Shown: positions 22,819 to 33,690 of the stretch, one piece after another
Layout: every line of letters starts with the position of its first letter
How positions within the stretch are numbered: position 1 is the stretch's first letter
NCBI GenBank assembly: GCA_031002005.1
Contig: JARYHS010011408.1
Span: 223,489,473 to 223,553,472, forward strand
Length of the DNA: 64,000 bases
Direction of reading: 5' to 3'
Source of the DNA: Vandiemenella viatica
Taxonomy: Eukaryota > Arthropoda > Insecta > Orthoptera > Morabidae
Program-made: the position numbers and the translations under genes
Notes under the pieces: model-generated
Database searches by the model: none
What the model was told of the DNA's origin: nothing
The model's input: the letters and a program-made list of their open reading frames with translations, nothing else

Positions 22819-23899
22819 TAACAGCCCTCAAACCTAAAATTAAATGGAGTTGTATTTTTTGAAGCTAGAGTTTGGTTGAATATGATCTGGTAGGTTTGTT
22901 TTGCAATTTCCTGTAAATCAATGCATATAAACTCGTTTTATGAAAATAAATTATTTAAAGGCCATTAATATGTTTAAGAACAGAATTGTGCAAGGGAATT
23001 GCTTAAATGTTCGTAATACCAAGAATTAATGCAAGTTACGATGTCTAAAGGACAATTTGATACAGTTTGAAATGATTTCTGTAAATAATTTTGTGTTTTA
23101 AGTATCTTTAATTTCCATTTATTACCTTTTGTATTGATTGTAAATGATTATGTATTAATTCTGACTGTTTTTTAATATGTTTGAATTGTTTAAGTATTGT
23201 TAATGTTCGAGAAATATATGGCGAAAGCTTTTGAAGTGTTCTAGAAATTTCGATGGAGTTACATAAAGCTAACATCCGAGACAGAGAAACAATTTTCACC
23301 GACTCAATTTTCGACGGCTAACATCTCCAAAACTGAACAAATATCCTAATCTTCTCTCTAGTATCTCTTTCATACGACAGCTATGCAACACCACTTTTTC
23401 AAGCATTTGACCTCTCTCCTTGACTTAGTTACCTACTATTATTTTCGCTCTTCCTTCTTCCTCAACGCGCGACTGGTACTCCTTTCGTTGTTGCCATAAT
23501 TTCAGAAATTTCTCCAGAGACAGTGTAATTCACCCGCAAGGATTTCTTTGTCAGAAAACCTTCGAGCTCTATGTAAGAATGGGGTTATAACGGTATTGCG
23601 TTGAGTAGGATGATGACAGCTGTTAGCGTTTTAAACGGAAGTAGGTATGCGTATGCTTAAGATGAACCGAAATTTTTTACCAACACATCAAGAAACGGCA
23701 AGCACCCTCATATTCCAGTTCCATGGTGACTGAATTCAAATGTGCCATGAATTGGCCTTCGCTGTTTCTGTCATATGGACATATCACAAAGGTGCTGTCA
23801 ACAAATGTGTAACAACATTTTTGGCACGTTCCTTACGTTCTTTGATGAGTGAGTGTTAAAATAGGTAGATTGTTGACCAAACAAGGAGTAAAGACAATA
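22819..23899. other. No gene seen
   Basis: AT-rich to about 23300, then of more balanced composition to 23900. Only chance frames of about 63 codons occur. The last part may belong to the 5' region of the Penelope-like relic that follows. Confidence 0.45.
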
Positions 23900-25100
23900 T
23901 GCAGCACGCCCCCAAAAAATTATAAACTGTGTCAGTAGTTCTCGGGCTTCTCACGTGGGTAGCCCGACGATCTAAGGCTACGTTCCGACTCCAAGGTAAT
24001 AGGCTTCGAAACGTCGCATCAGATTGGCGCACACCACCGATGGGAGGCCAGGGGACTTTACACATAGTTGATACATTGGGAAAGCATTCATTCTTCAATT
24101 AAAAACTTGATTGGAAGCTTAAAGGGTGACCTGGGACTCCGAATCCCTGGTGATTACCATCATGTGAATGCGTGCGGACTTATATCGAACAAGTCCAAGA
24201 GTGTGTTTTAAAGTGGTGTAGCATGCAGGAAATGTGTCTGTGTCTGGGATTTTTGGACAGCATTATCTCGAAAGTTTAAAAAATCAGGACAGCTGATTTA
24301 TTAGTCAACAAGAACACTGGATACCAGTTTAATGTGGCCTGGATCCGGCTATCAATATATTTAAGCAGCAAACTCATCGGTAAGGGGCAAAAGAGTGAAT
24401 GACGTCATTGCCTAGGTTTGGCATTTGTCCCCGACAGTTGCATTGCCCGCCAAAACAAACAATTACTACACCAGTGTGAAAGCTGTGGTTGAAAATGGGA
24501 GCGGAAATTGTGATCCTCGAAATGTCTCAAGGAAAATTACATTTTTACGTGGCTGGAAACCCCAAACTATTCATTAAAATAATCTCTTGCCTTTTTTGGA
24601 TGTGATGAATAAAATAAAACTGAAAGGAAACATAAGCCACACAGATTTTCTAAAAGCTGCACTTACCGGTCGTTATTTAAATCACCACCTTGCTCAGAAA
24701 AGACTTCATTTTATATTGCCGAGAAGGTAGCAGGTATCTGTCATTTAGATAGAGAGGAAAAAAACATATCTATTGTGCTAAAATGGACAAAATAGATACA
24801 ACAATCGTTTGATAGTCTGAATCAGTGCACAATATAAAGAACAAAGGCAAAAGGTTTTACCAGTTTATTATAATGGAGTCACTGAGAGGGTGGATATTGT
24901 GCTGACCAAAGTTAATATTTAACCAGTTTTCAGCAACAGTAATACGATTAGTAGCAATTTAAGATTAGCGAAGAATGGCAGAGCTCCATTACAAATTTAT
25001 TTGGTTCCCTACGAATGTGAAAAGCTGTATACCGGTGAGTCGCCGATAGTTATAAGGAACATTCTCCGCAGTCGAAACTCAAGCAAATGAGCGTTAGGAT
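23900..25100 (+). pseudogene. Penelope-like retroelement relic
   Basis: The best stretch, about 24575-24720, reads NNLLPFLDVMNKIK, then LKGNISHTDFLKAALTGRYL, then NHHLAQKR. This is the L-x-F-L-D-V ... T-x-R-Y-L-x-x-x-x-x-x-x-Q-K-R signature after the RT palm in Penelope-like elements. Near 24885-25045 follow GVTERVDIVLTKVNI-type words, SNLRLAKNGRAPLQ and IYLVPYECEKLYTGES, corresponding to the linker and the start of the GIY-YIG endonuclease (the Y-x-x-x-C-x-x-x-Y-x-G-E/T pattern). Stops and shifts break it. A CGAAACGTC motif sits upstream at 24007-24015, as in the Penelope fragment near 63 kb. The upstream part 23900-24570 is assigned only by position. Confidence 0.65.
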
Positions 25101-26696
25101 AAAACCAAAAGACTATTTAGAAAGTAAAATTAGGAAATCTATTGAAATTTTTAAATATCTCAGAAAAATGGGGGCCATGGATTGAGTCGTATGTGGGAAT
25201 ATAGGCTTGAGCGTAAATTTGGTGCAAAAACAAGGTCGCTTTGCCTTAAAGAGCAAAAATCTTTCACGGTATCTCTGCCGCAGCAAAAACTGTCTACTGA
25301 GAAACAAAACAATCGATCCAATTTTGTCTGCAATCTGCGAAGGATACATATTCAGATCTTCAGACGTTTATAGGGTCGGCTACAAAATAAACGAAAAGTA
25401 ATAGAAAAACGAGAAGGGTAATTATGTCGCCAACATTTTGTGTTTAGATAGTCGTATAATTCACTGAAAAACAATAACTATCATGCAATAACACTCCGCC
25501 ACATCTAGACTTTTTCCGCACCAATTATATTCGTGTGCTTTATTAATTATTTGTATCAGAATTTGCACTAGTTGTGGCGCCCATGATGGTTATGTAATCA
25601 TTAGAATCCTTTATGCAGATTCAATGTAAAAGCGTACCTGTCATGTCCCATGTATAAATGTTAATTATGTATGTATCTGGTCCATTTATCTTGATGTCCG
25701 CGGTAAAATGAGTGATTATTGTATCACAAATTCCTTTCTGCGGGTTGAAACATTACAGTATCTTTACCATAATTTTACACAAAAATAAGAATAACTGTCA
25801 GTGCAGGAAAAGGACGTTAATTCCCCCTAACCGAATATGGCATTGGATACACCTTTTGCAGGGAAAATGATGTTGCCTGTTCAAGTTTCTGTTGAAGTAA
25901 ATTGAAACTTCGACAAAACTTTTAAAAATAAATATAGCACCGCCATCTCAATCTCTTTTAAGGAAGAAGGATGAAAGTTTGTGACAGTACCACTCCGAAA
26001 TTCATCGCAACCGGACGTCGCGAAATACGTGCGCAAAGTGAACCCACGATTTTCGACTTTCAGTATTCAACACGTCTACATACTCGGAAACATAGCTCTG
26101 AGATTAATATCTGGTCAGTAATGTGTAACAACTCATTCTGGTATCCAAGTCCGTATCCCAAAAGCTCCAACAAATACAAGTCTGTGAACTTAAAGTTTTA
26201 AAACAGGTCACTATTGCCTTCAAATGTTGCGATATAAGGTATGCCAGGAGAATACAGCTAGAATTTTTTAAAAATCGAACATAAATGCCAATTTCACAAC
26301 ATTAAAAGGTGGATAATTTCTAAAACGCCGTACCTGAGTCCAAAACCAACGTACAACCTGGACAGTCTTCTAATGACATCAAGCAGCTTATCATTAGACA
26401 ATTGAAACAATACAAAGAATACGCAGAGACTTTTGATCTAAAATATGACAGTGACGCACCGCTTGTATTGATGGCCGATTTCAACACTAGCGACGAAAAT
26501 GTAGAACTCTTAACTGCCTACACAATCACGTAAAGGAAACTTTATACAAATTTGATATTTGCATGAAGTATTAAAATAATTTTAAAGCTTTATGTTTCCT
26601 ACTTCTCATTCCACTAACCTGTATTCAATAAATGCAAATTTAAAATGAATTTAATTAAATTATTATATTCATGTCACAAATTAGCTACAGAATAAC
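25101..26696. other. No firm gene; weak endonuclease-like patch
   Basis: Around 26425-26510 the plus strand reads KQYKEYAETFD and then PLVLMADFNTSDENVELL. A phrase of the type L-x-x-x-x-D-F-N-T occurs in AP-endonuclease LINEs, but no neighbouring motif supports it, so it is not called. Overlapping frames at 25113-25401 are incidental. Confidence 0.4.
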
Positions 26697-26855
26697 ATCT
26701 GTGCTAGGGATGCTCGATATACATCGATGTATCGAAAACATCGATGTTTACTAGTCGATGCATCGAATCAATCCGATGCATCGTTTACTTTCGATGTTTA
26801 ACGATGCATCGCTGTTTTTCATTCGATACATCGAAAGAAGATGCGTTTCTTCGAC

Positions 26856-27103
26856 GCGATAGAATCAGTTTTAAAGCAAAACAAAAACAGAAAATTGTAT
26901 TACTATACGTTATTTTTGTCACCTAAAATATCAAATTACATTTTTTTACTTGATTAAAAAAAAAAAACGAATACATATGCAACACGATTAGTTTTAAGGC
27001 AAAACAAAAACTGGAAAATTGTATCGCTATACGTTATTTTTGTCACCTACAAAATCACATTAAATTTTTTTCTTTTAACTTGCATAAAAAAGAAAAAACT
27101 ACG

Positions 27104-27146
<43 letters not shown>

Positions 27147-27420
27147 GGAACTTGTATCGCTATACGATATTTTGTCACCATCAAAATCTCATTTTTTTTT
27201 TAACTTGGATAAAACTACTGTACAAAAAAAAAAATACAAAAAACTGCGTTATATGATTGGTTTTAAAGTAAAACAAAAAATAGGATATTGTATTGATATA
27301 TTTTCTTTTGTCACCTACAAAATCACATCACATTTTTCTTTTAATTTAATTTTGATAAAACAACAAAAAATTACATTTGACATGAAATTTCCCGACAGTG
27401 TAGGGCGGAGTTACATCTTA
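26856..27420 (+). repeat. A-rich tandem array inside the hAT, four units of about 130 bp
   Basis: GTCACC anchors lie at 26918, 27042, 27174 and 27310, spacings 124, 132 and 136. Units share a GATT.GTTTTAAAGCAAAACA start (partly lost in the third), ATTGTATCGCTATACGTTAT, TTTGTCACCTACAAAATCAC and an A/T run. The third unit is preceded by about 36 uninterrupted A residues (27108-27143). The array lies where the hAT 5' untranslated region and N-terminal BED region would be expected. Confidence 0.85.
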
Positions 27421-27456
27421 GGGCAAGGCTAAAAGTACCAAGTAGGCTTCAAAAAT

Positions 27457-28620
27457 TTGCTCAAAGTTACTGCCCCTCATTATAAAATACCCAGCAGAGC
27501 AACTGTGACACGGTGGGTTGATGACAAGTATGACGTCTTGGCAACATTAATAAATTCAAAACTCTCAAATGTTGGACACTTCACATTAACAAGTGATATA
27601 TGGTCAGATATGCAGATGGGTAGCTTTTTGGGTCACAGCGCATTTTGGTCTAGACACAGTGTTCGAATCAATGACATTAGGAGTTTATCAACTCAATAAA
27701 AGTCATTCATCGGAATATATAGCAGACATGCTCCTTAAGACCTGCAATGATTGGGGATTTGATACGGACAAAGTCTCTACGGTCGTTACTGATAACGACC
27801 CGAATATGGTAAAAGCTGTGGAATTAGGATTTGGAAAGAAGATAAGTGATATATTGATTTGCCATAAAACAGCACCTCCAATGCTGACTGCTTTGGAATT
27901 AAATATCGCGTCATTTCTTCTTAACATATTACGCCCACTTGAAGCAGCAACTAAAGAAATATCTGGGGATAAATATTGTACCAGCAGTAAAGTGATTCCT
28001 TTAGTGCACTGCATGCTTTCAAAACTCAATGCAGTTGAGACTGATGAACATTTAGTGATGGAAGTACATAAGCTCGTCCTAAAAGAAATCAACAAACGGA
28101 TGGGTGCTATCGAACAAGTTTCGTCTTTAGCTATCGCGACCTTAATGGACCCACGGTTCAAAAAACTATATTTTGAAGACACGATGGCTTCAAATTCTAT
28201 TCAAAAGATCAAAGATATGATTAAGAGGGAGCTGGAAGAAATGCGAACAGAATCTGATTCAGATAGTTCAGACAAAACATTGGAAGATTTCAGTCTTTGG
28301 ACCGATCATCACAAAGAACCTGGAAATCAAACAAGACCGAAGAAAGTGTTTCTGACGAGCTGTCTGTCTACTTGAGAACTCCGGTTGGCCGGCTTAGTGG
28401 TAATCCGTTAGAAGTATCTTCCGATTATAATCAACAGTTTCAAAAATTGTACAAAATAGCTTATAAATATTTAACTTTGGTAGCCAGCTCAGTGCCATCA
28501 GAAAGACTTTTTTCGAAAGCTGCACAAGTTTTAAATCAACAACGAAACAGATTTCAAGGAAAGCGGGTTAATAAAATTTTATTTATGCAAAGTTTAGAGA
28601 AAAAATATTGGGATTTATAA
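27457..28620 (+). pseudogene. hAT transposase (ZBED-like), frameshifted and internally deleted
   Basis: Three overlapping frames join in order: 27457-27699 (PSRATVTRWVDDKYD, HFTLTSDIWSD), 27593-28375 (VVTDNDPNMVKAVELGF, then LRPLEAATKEISGDKY, SSLAIATLMDPRFKKLYF) and 28297-28620 (LVASSVPSERLFSKA, the hAT dimerisation motif, then NQQRNRFQGKRVNK). Catalytic-region aspartates of hAT (TSDIWSD, VTDNDPNMVKA) are readable. After ICHK the text jumps straight to APPMLTALELN; about 80 codons with the C-x-x-H and the W-N-S-T region known from ZBED/hAT proteins are missing. There is no N-terminal BED finger. Indels occur near 27620 and 28340. Non-functional. Confidence 0.85.
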
Positions 28621-28971
28621 ATTCCAATTAGATTAGAATCCCAATACTGCCTCTCTTTCAGCGTTCCTCGTTTTACTTTTATTCTATCTTTCTATTCGAA
28701 TTTCTAATTTATAAATCCCAGTAATTTCAAATTGCCTTTGTAAAAGACTAATTCAAAATATTATTCAAATAAATACTTCATTTTGCTAGTTTCGTAATCT
28801 TTGTCTCATTTATAAGCTTTCCTAACCTTTATTAACCGATATACATATATATATATATATATATATCGATGTTTTTATTCGATGCATCACGAAACATCGA
28901 TGCAACGTTTCGATGAATCACATCGAAAAAAACATCGATGTATTTTCTGGATGAACATCCCTAATCTGTGC

Positions 28972-30861
28972 AAATGGTTAAGTATTTAATTTGTTTTACA
29001 CGTAGAACAAGAAATTAAAATTACATCTCAAATTCACCAAATTTGAGATTTCGATATATATAAATAGAATTAACAATTCCACTGCGAGAAGCAAATTCTG
29101 TTTCGATGTGCGTGATTCATTCAAAAATAACTGCATGGATTTTCATAGGATTTCAAACACTGTGAAGCCCAGAATCCTCGAAGTTAAAAGGAGCATCAGG
29201 AAGCTGTGTAATTCATGAAAACGTATATTTTTTCGCTGAACGTGAAAAACTGCTGGTTGATTTTGATAGGGTTTAGAACAATGAACAGCCCTAGCTTCCA
29301 GGAATAAAATGGGGTAATTTGAAGCGATTTCGAGAAGCTTAGAAATCTAGTTTAAAGCGTCAGTGAAATACTATTAATTTACAGATAAGCTACTTCTTGC
29401 AATAGAAAAGGCATTGTATTATTCGGAACTGAACTTATGTTTCTGCGGAAATGAAAATGATGTTCATTATCAATGGTTTAACTAATTGAATTTCTCACTT
29501 GTAATAGTCATCTAACTTTGGTAATTGAAATTCTTGTAATATTATTTTTGCTGTTCGGGATCCAGAAATGAAAGATCTCTAACTAGGTAAAAAGCTGCAT
29601 TTAATCTACATATTACAAGGTGACATGTCAAAAAAAACAAATAAATGTTTATACACACATATATATCGCACTATCACTTCCAAAATTATTTACACTTAAT
29701 ATAAAGTTACACATTTTCATACATACTGTAGTAGAAAATCAATATCGCCTCGGAATCGTATGAAATCAAATATGATTAAGCCGGCTAGCTAATCACGCAA
29801 CACCAAAGCACTGATTGCATTTGAATTGTTAAGTAGAACAATGAAATTATCTTTAAGGGCGTGTTACGGTTTACGTATTCCTCATTGTTCGTGATAATTT
29901 CGTTGAACAGAAGTATGTGATTTACCGTTTCTTGTAGAATGTAGGAAGCGGCCACACATGGTAATAGACTCGAGATGCTTATCTCATCCCCTTCTTGTCT
30001 CCTCGCCAGAACAGGTGGGCAAATGGATACGGTAAATGCATGTATCGTTATTAAGCACAGGTGGAACCAAGCTTAACCGGTCAGCTGCTCGTTAGTCTGA
30101 TTCATGCTGCATGCAAGCAACAGAAAAAAATATTTAACATTACTCCTGGGCAGTCCATAGAAAATACGCCTGGCACGTTACGTGCTCCACAACAGAATGA
30201 ATATTAAAATGGCCGAAACTTAGTTTCCAGAACGCTTCATTCTCGCCTTGGGTGCTCTTCATACTTCGGTATAGGGGATTATTTTCTGAGCTTGACTTTG
30301 TGAATTCCTACACGCAAGTAGAGAACCTTCTTCCGCCAACAAAGGATTGCTGGTGCCGCAATCGGTGGTCGTGAATAACAACATCGGCTCAACGGACATA
30401 TTCAAACGAACAGTCCGTTCGACACTTTGGGAAAATCTTTAGCACACTTCCTCCCAGCTCCCGATAATAACCAATACATTCTTAATAAATATAAAATGTA
30501 ACTTGGACCATTACACACTGCATTTGCGACATTCTGGAGTATGAGTTTGCCGTAAATTTATATCAATTCAATTTATGCACACCCTTTCTCCAGTGCAGAA
30601 TTTTCGTCAGAGGTAACTTCTATAGAAGACCTATCTCAAGACTTTGTAAAAAAAAAAAAAAAAAAAAAAAAATTAACTGGACGGTGATACATTCATGATT
30701 TTTTCACAAGTTGAAGTAACTATAAATCCGATAAAGTTAGAACAAGGTTATGAGGGGCGCACATATTCTATTGGAGGAAAGTCTTCTGGCGCCATGTGTC
30801 TGCCGAAAGGGTAACTTTGTGTGTTCTGTATGATAATAGTATTTAATGTGTAGTGAAACGT
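28972..30861. other. No gene seen; small diverged tandem duplication
   Basis: Around 29128-29345 two diverged units of about 118 bp follow each other (ACTGCATGGATTTTCATAGG near 29130, ACTGCTGGTTGATTTTGATA near 29249). An A-run lies at about 30648-30672. The rest is AT-rich with no frame above 60 codons. Confidence 0.5.
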
Positions 30862-31045
30862 GCGGTTTATGAGGCCGACATTGGAACCATCCCAGCATCC
30901 CATCATTTAGATTGAGGGAAACGGCCTAAAACCTGCAATCAGGACGGCGTATACGCGGTGGCGTGGGCTCGTGCCCGGTCCCGTTGTACCTCCCAGATCC
31001 AGTGTGCGGAGCCTCAGCACACTGAGCCACACTGGCGGGTAGAAA
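30862..31045 (-). repeat. Possible tRNA-related SINE
   Basis: A GC-rich 180-bp patch in AT-rich flanks. Read on the minus strand it starts CCCGCCAGTGTGGCTCAGTG, a box A-like start, and goes on with AGGTACAACGGGACCGGGCA, where a box B would be but is not clean, then TTTTAGGCCGTTTCCCTCAA. The layout fits a SINE, but no second copy is in this window. Confidence 0.5.
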
Positions 31046-31603
31046 GTGATTTTTCGTGACAAACACTGATTCTCCATTCACACGCAACCAAAATCTGGAA
31101 ATGAAGTACCATTTTAAACATTAACTTCCGCGTCCGATGACTTATAAATTTGTAAGCTTTTTTCCCTGGATGCGTCGATAGCACGCGTGACTTGATATCT
31201 TTTTCGCGGATACACGATTCAATATTTCAATTAAAAAAAAAACATATATTTAAATTACTACAATAAATACATTCAACAGATTTTGTAAACATGTAACAAT
31301 TCTACAATAACTTGTTTTTGCAAATAGTTATTATTTTAAAATATTTGGCTTTTTAGCACATTTTATCTGAAACAGGTTATTCATACGAGTTAAATACGCT
31401 ATCACTGAATTAACACAATAAAAAATTAGTTTTTAATTCTACTCATACTAACAATTCTACTTATTAAATTTTAACGCTCCATCATATTTTATTCGCCAGG
31501 ATAAAGCAAAATCAAAAATCATTTAATTTCATTTGCATTTAGAATCATAATTTCTCCGAAGTGCGGAAATCCAGCACGGGCCCACTAATTTTGTGTACTG
31601 GTT
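31046..31603. other. No gene seen
   Basis: Strongly AT-rich without frames or repeat structure that I can see. Confidence 0.5.
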
Positions 31604-31770
31604 GTAGAGGTGTTTGATACACATCGATGCAGCGGAAGATTGATATTTTTAATACGAAACGTCAGATTCCATACAACTTCAAACGTTGTTTGAATCGACG
31701 ATGTACATCGATGTAATATAATTGATTTATCGAAGGAAGGGATCATTTATAGATTAGCTGCGTGGAACTA
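31604..31770. mobile_element. Relic of a hAT left end
   Basis: The stretch TAGAGGTGTTTGATACACAT (31604-31623) followed by CGATGCAGCGG, and CGATGTACATCGATGTAATA near 31697, resembles the left end of the hAT at 26705 (TAGGGATGCTCGATATACAT, then CGATG repeats). The coding relic at 33.34-33.69 kb may be its other part, with the element at 31.82-33.03 kb inserted between. Confidence 0.5.
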
Positions 31771-31821
31771 AATATTGTTTTGACTCGTTAAGTTGGCAGT
31801 ATTGATTATGCGTACTAGCTA

Positions 31822-33025
31822 ACTATGTTCAGCCAGGAAGGGCGGGTCAAGGTCACTCCGCTCTATCCCCACCTCGCTACCCCAGCCCCTACAGGCGAAG
31901 GGGAAACAGCTGCCGCGCATGCGCAAACGTCATCACGACGTATGTGGTACAATATGTTGCATCTAATTTGATGATTTCTTCAGAAAATCCAACATTTTAA
32001 CTATTTGTCGTGACGAAAATGAGTGAATCGTATGTCATAGAAATTTCGTGTTTACCAATTACAATTTCATATATTAATAAATATAAAATTATTTACATAT
32101 CAATGAATAAAACTTACTGCTTCCAATCATTATTTTTAGTTTTAAAAGTTGCGCAAGACATTTCGACGATTAAATCCAATTTTTAGATGCCTTTCCCAGT
32201 GGAAGTTAATTCTCTAAACACGTTGTTTAAATTTCGAAATGAAAGAGATATTTACTCGAAGCGATAGTTTCTGTTTACAGAAATCGTTGATGAGACCACA
32301 ATTGCGTTTAGTGTGTCGCCAAATAAACTTCCTTGCGTGATTTTGATTTACCCACGTCTCGTCAAGGTAGATGACAGGTCAAAGAGGATGTTCCTTCCTT
32401 AAATCGTGCATTTTTCTTAAAAATGAGGCCCTTGCTGCTATAATGTCTGTCCTTTCCATTAGAAAACGTCCAACGTCATTACATTTTCTGTATATGAAAT
32501 CGAGTGCTTTTAATAATTTATACGCCTCCAGTGTAGTTAATTTTCTCTTTCAGTACCTCCCTCAATTTTCGTAAGGTAGGGTATTGACCTCGGTCATAAA
32601 ATTCTAGAACGGAACGTCGAATGACATCTTTCTGAAAGCCATCCATCTCCGTGACCAGTTTTTCTCGGTGAATGTTTTTCTTTGGCTCAGCTGGGCTGCG
32701 CTACGTACACGCTGCACGGTTCGTAACGATAGGCCGTCATTTTTAGCGGTTCCCTAAAAAGTATATTAACTTTCTCTTCAGAGTTTTCTAACGTCTTAAA
32801 AAACTATACACATAAAAATAATGTCGCCTAATGTAACAACTATCTGATGCCATTTCATTTCTATAACGGTGTATCGTAATAAACACGACAATACTGCGAC
32901 AAACGACAATGCCTGTAGGCAGCGGTCTGCTCGGAGGGGAAGGCTTCTGGAGGGGGTGATGAGGTGAGGCGCGGGACGAGGGGAATATGACCTTGACGCG
33001 CCACTTGAGAGTGAATATAGTATAA
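31822..33025. mobile_element. Element with GC-rich inverted ends and a decayed DDE transposase
   Basis: Left end from about 31822: CTATGTTCAGCCAGGAAGGG, then CGGGTCAAGGTCACTCCGCT, then C-rich words. Right end, reverse-complemented from about 33025: CTATATTCACTCTCAAGTGG, then CGCGTCAAGGTCATATTCCC, then C-rich words. The inverted homology extends over roughly 100 bp but is diverged. Inside, on the minus strand, is a transposase relic. TA is found outside the right end and AA outside the left. The end sequence is the same family as the 81-bp array at 5.1-5.6 kb. Confidence 0.6.
32250..32760 (-). pseudogene. Decayed DDE_3-type (IS630/Tc1-related) transposase
   Basis: On the minus strand in order: a helix-turn-helix-like stretch with LRTVQRV-type and AQLSQRKTFTEK words, DGFQKDVIRRSVLEFYDRGQ followed by YPTLRKLREVLKEKINYTGG, MERTDIIAARASFLRKMHDL, and VIYLDETWVNQNHARK. 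The last contains the D-E-T catalytic Asp. This order (V-I-R-R ... P-T-L-x-x-L ... F-x-G-G; M-E-R-x-D-I-x-x-x-R; Y-x-D-E-T) is that of an arthropod-wide DDE endonuclease family I know from insect gene predictions. Shifts and stops occur, and the second and third catalytic residues are gone. It most likely mobilised the element around it. Confidence 0.7.
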
Positions 33026-33339
33026 TAATTTGATACCGTCGGCATTTTCTTTACTAAACAAAGTTGCTTGGCAAGGTATTAGTTGCGTAAATAATATACG
33101 CTGAAAAACGCTGATATGTTCTGTATCAAAACGCTGGTACACTAAAGATTTCTAGAGCTACGCATTGAGATGCGCTACATTGTGATTGAAAGTAAACCAC
33201 CATTTCGATTGTTAACTGGAATAGAAATTGTGATAGCGTTATCGGCACTTCTTTAAATAATACTTACCTTGATGCTGGAACTAGAGAAATTTGTAGCCAA
33301 AAATAATGAATAATTTTTTTTAAAAAAAACTTGCATTCC

Positions 33340-33690
33340 TTACAGTCTATGAGAAACAAATCCCCAATTAATTAAATGAACGAATGGGTGCTATTTAACA
33401 AGTTTGCTAGCTGTTAATTGCTGAATGCTTCAGGAAATTTATTTCGAAGATCCAATAATTTGTATAAATGCTGTTAAAAAAAAAAATATGATGAAGATTA
33501 TCACAGGAAGTAGGTTGTCTGACTGTGACACCACCCCTACGGAGGATTTCGGCCTTTGGAGCGATCATCACAGACTGGATTCAACATAATTAGAAAAAAA
33601 ACAATTGATGAAAGCAATCATGATGATCGATCAACTTGAAAATTCTCGTTCAATGGAAACCCTTACGAAGCATGGCAAGATTACAAACAA
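33340..33690 (+). pseudogene. Relic of hAT transposase, related to the one at 27.5-28.6 kb
   Basis: ACGAATGGGTGCTATTTAAC matches the other element's ACGGATGGGTGCTATCGAAC (codons RMGAIEQ). GAGGATTTCGGCCTTTGGAG, then CGATCATCACAG, matches its EDFSLWTDHH segment, and FNGNPYEAWQDY matches its LSGNPLEVSSDY. Order and spacing are kept, but a run of A (33477-33486) and several indels break the frame. Confidence 0.8.

Larger units (their letters stand above)
26705..28963 (+). mobile_element. hAT transposon, 2259 bp, exact 8-bp target duplication
   Basis: The element begins TAGGGATG and ends CATCCCTA. ATCTGTGC flanks it on both sides without mismatch (26697-26704, 28964-28971), the 8-bp duplication of hAT. 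Dense CATCGATG, GATGCATCG and similar words fill the subterminal regions 26715-26850 and 28860-28945. Between the left subterminal region and the transposase lies an A-rich tandem array. The exact duplication argues for fairly recent insertion, although the transposase is broken and shortened. Confidence 0.92.

Noticed and set aside
26425..26510. LINE endonuclease-like phrase with MADFNT
   Set aside because: A single short motif without SDH, WNVRS or other support; not called as an element.
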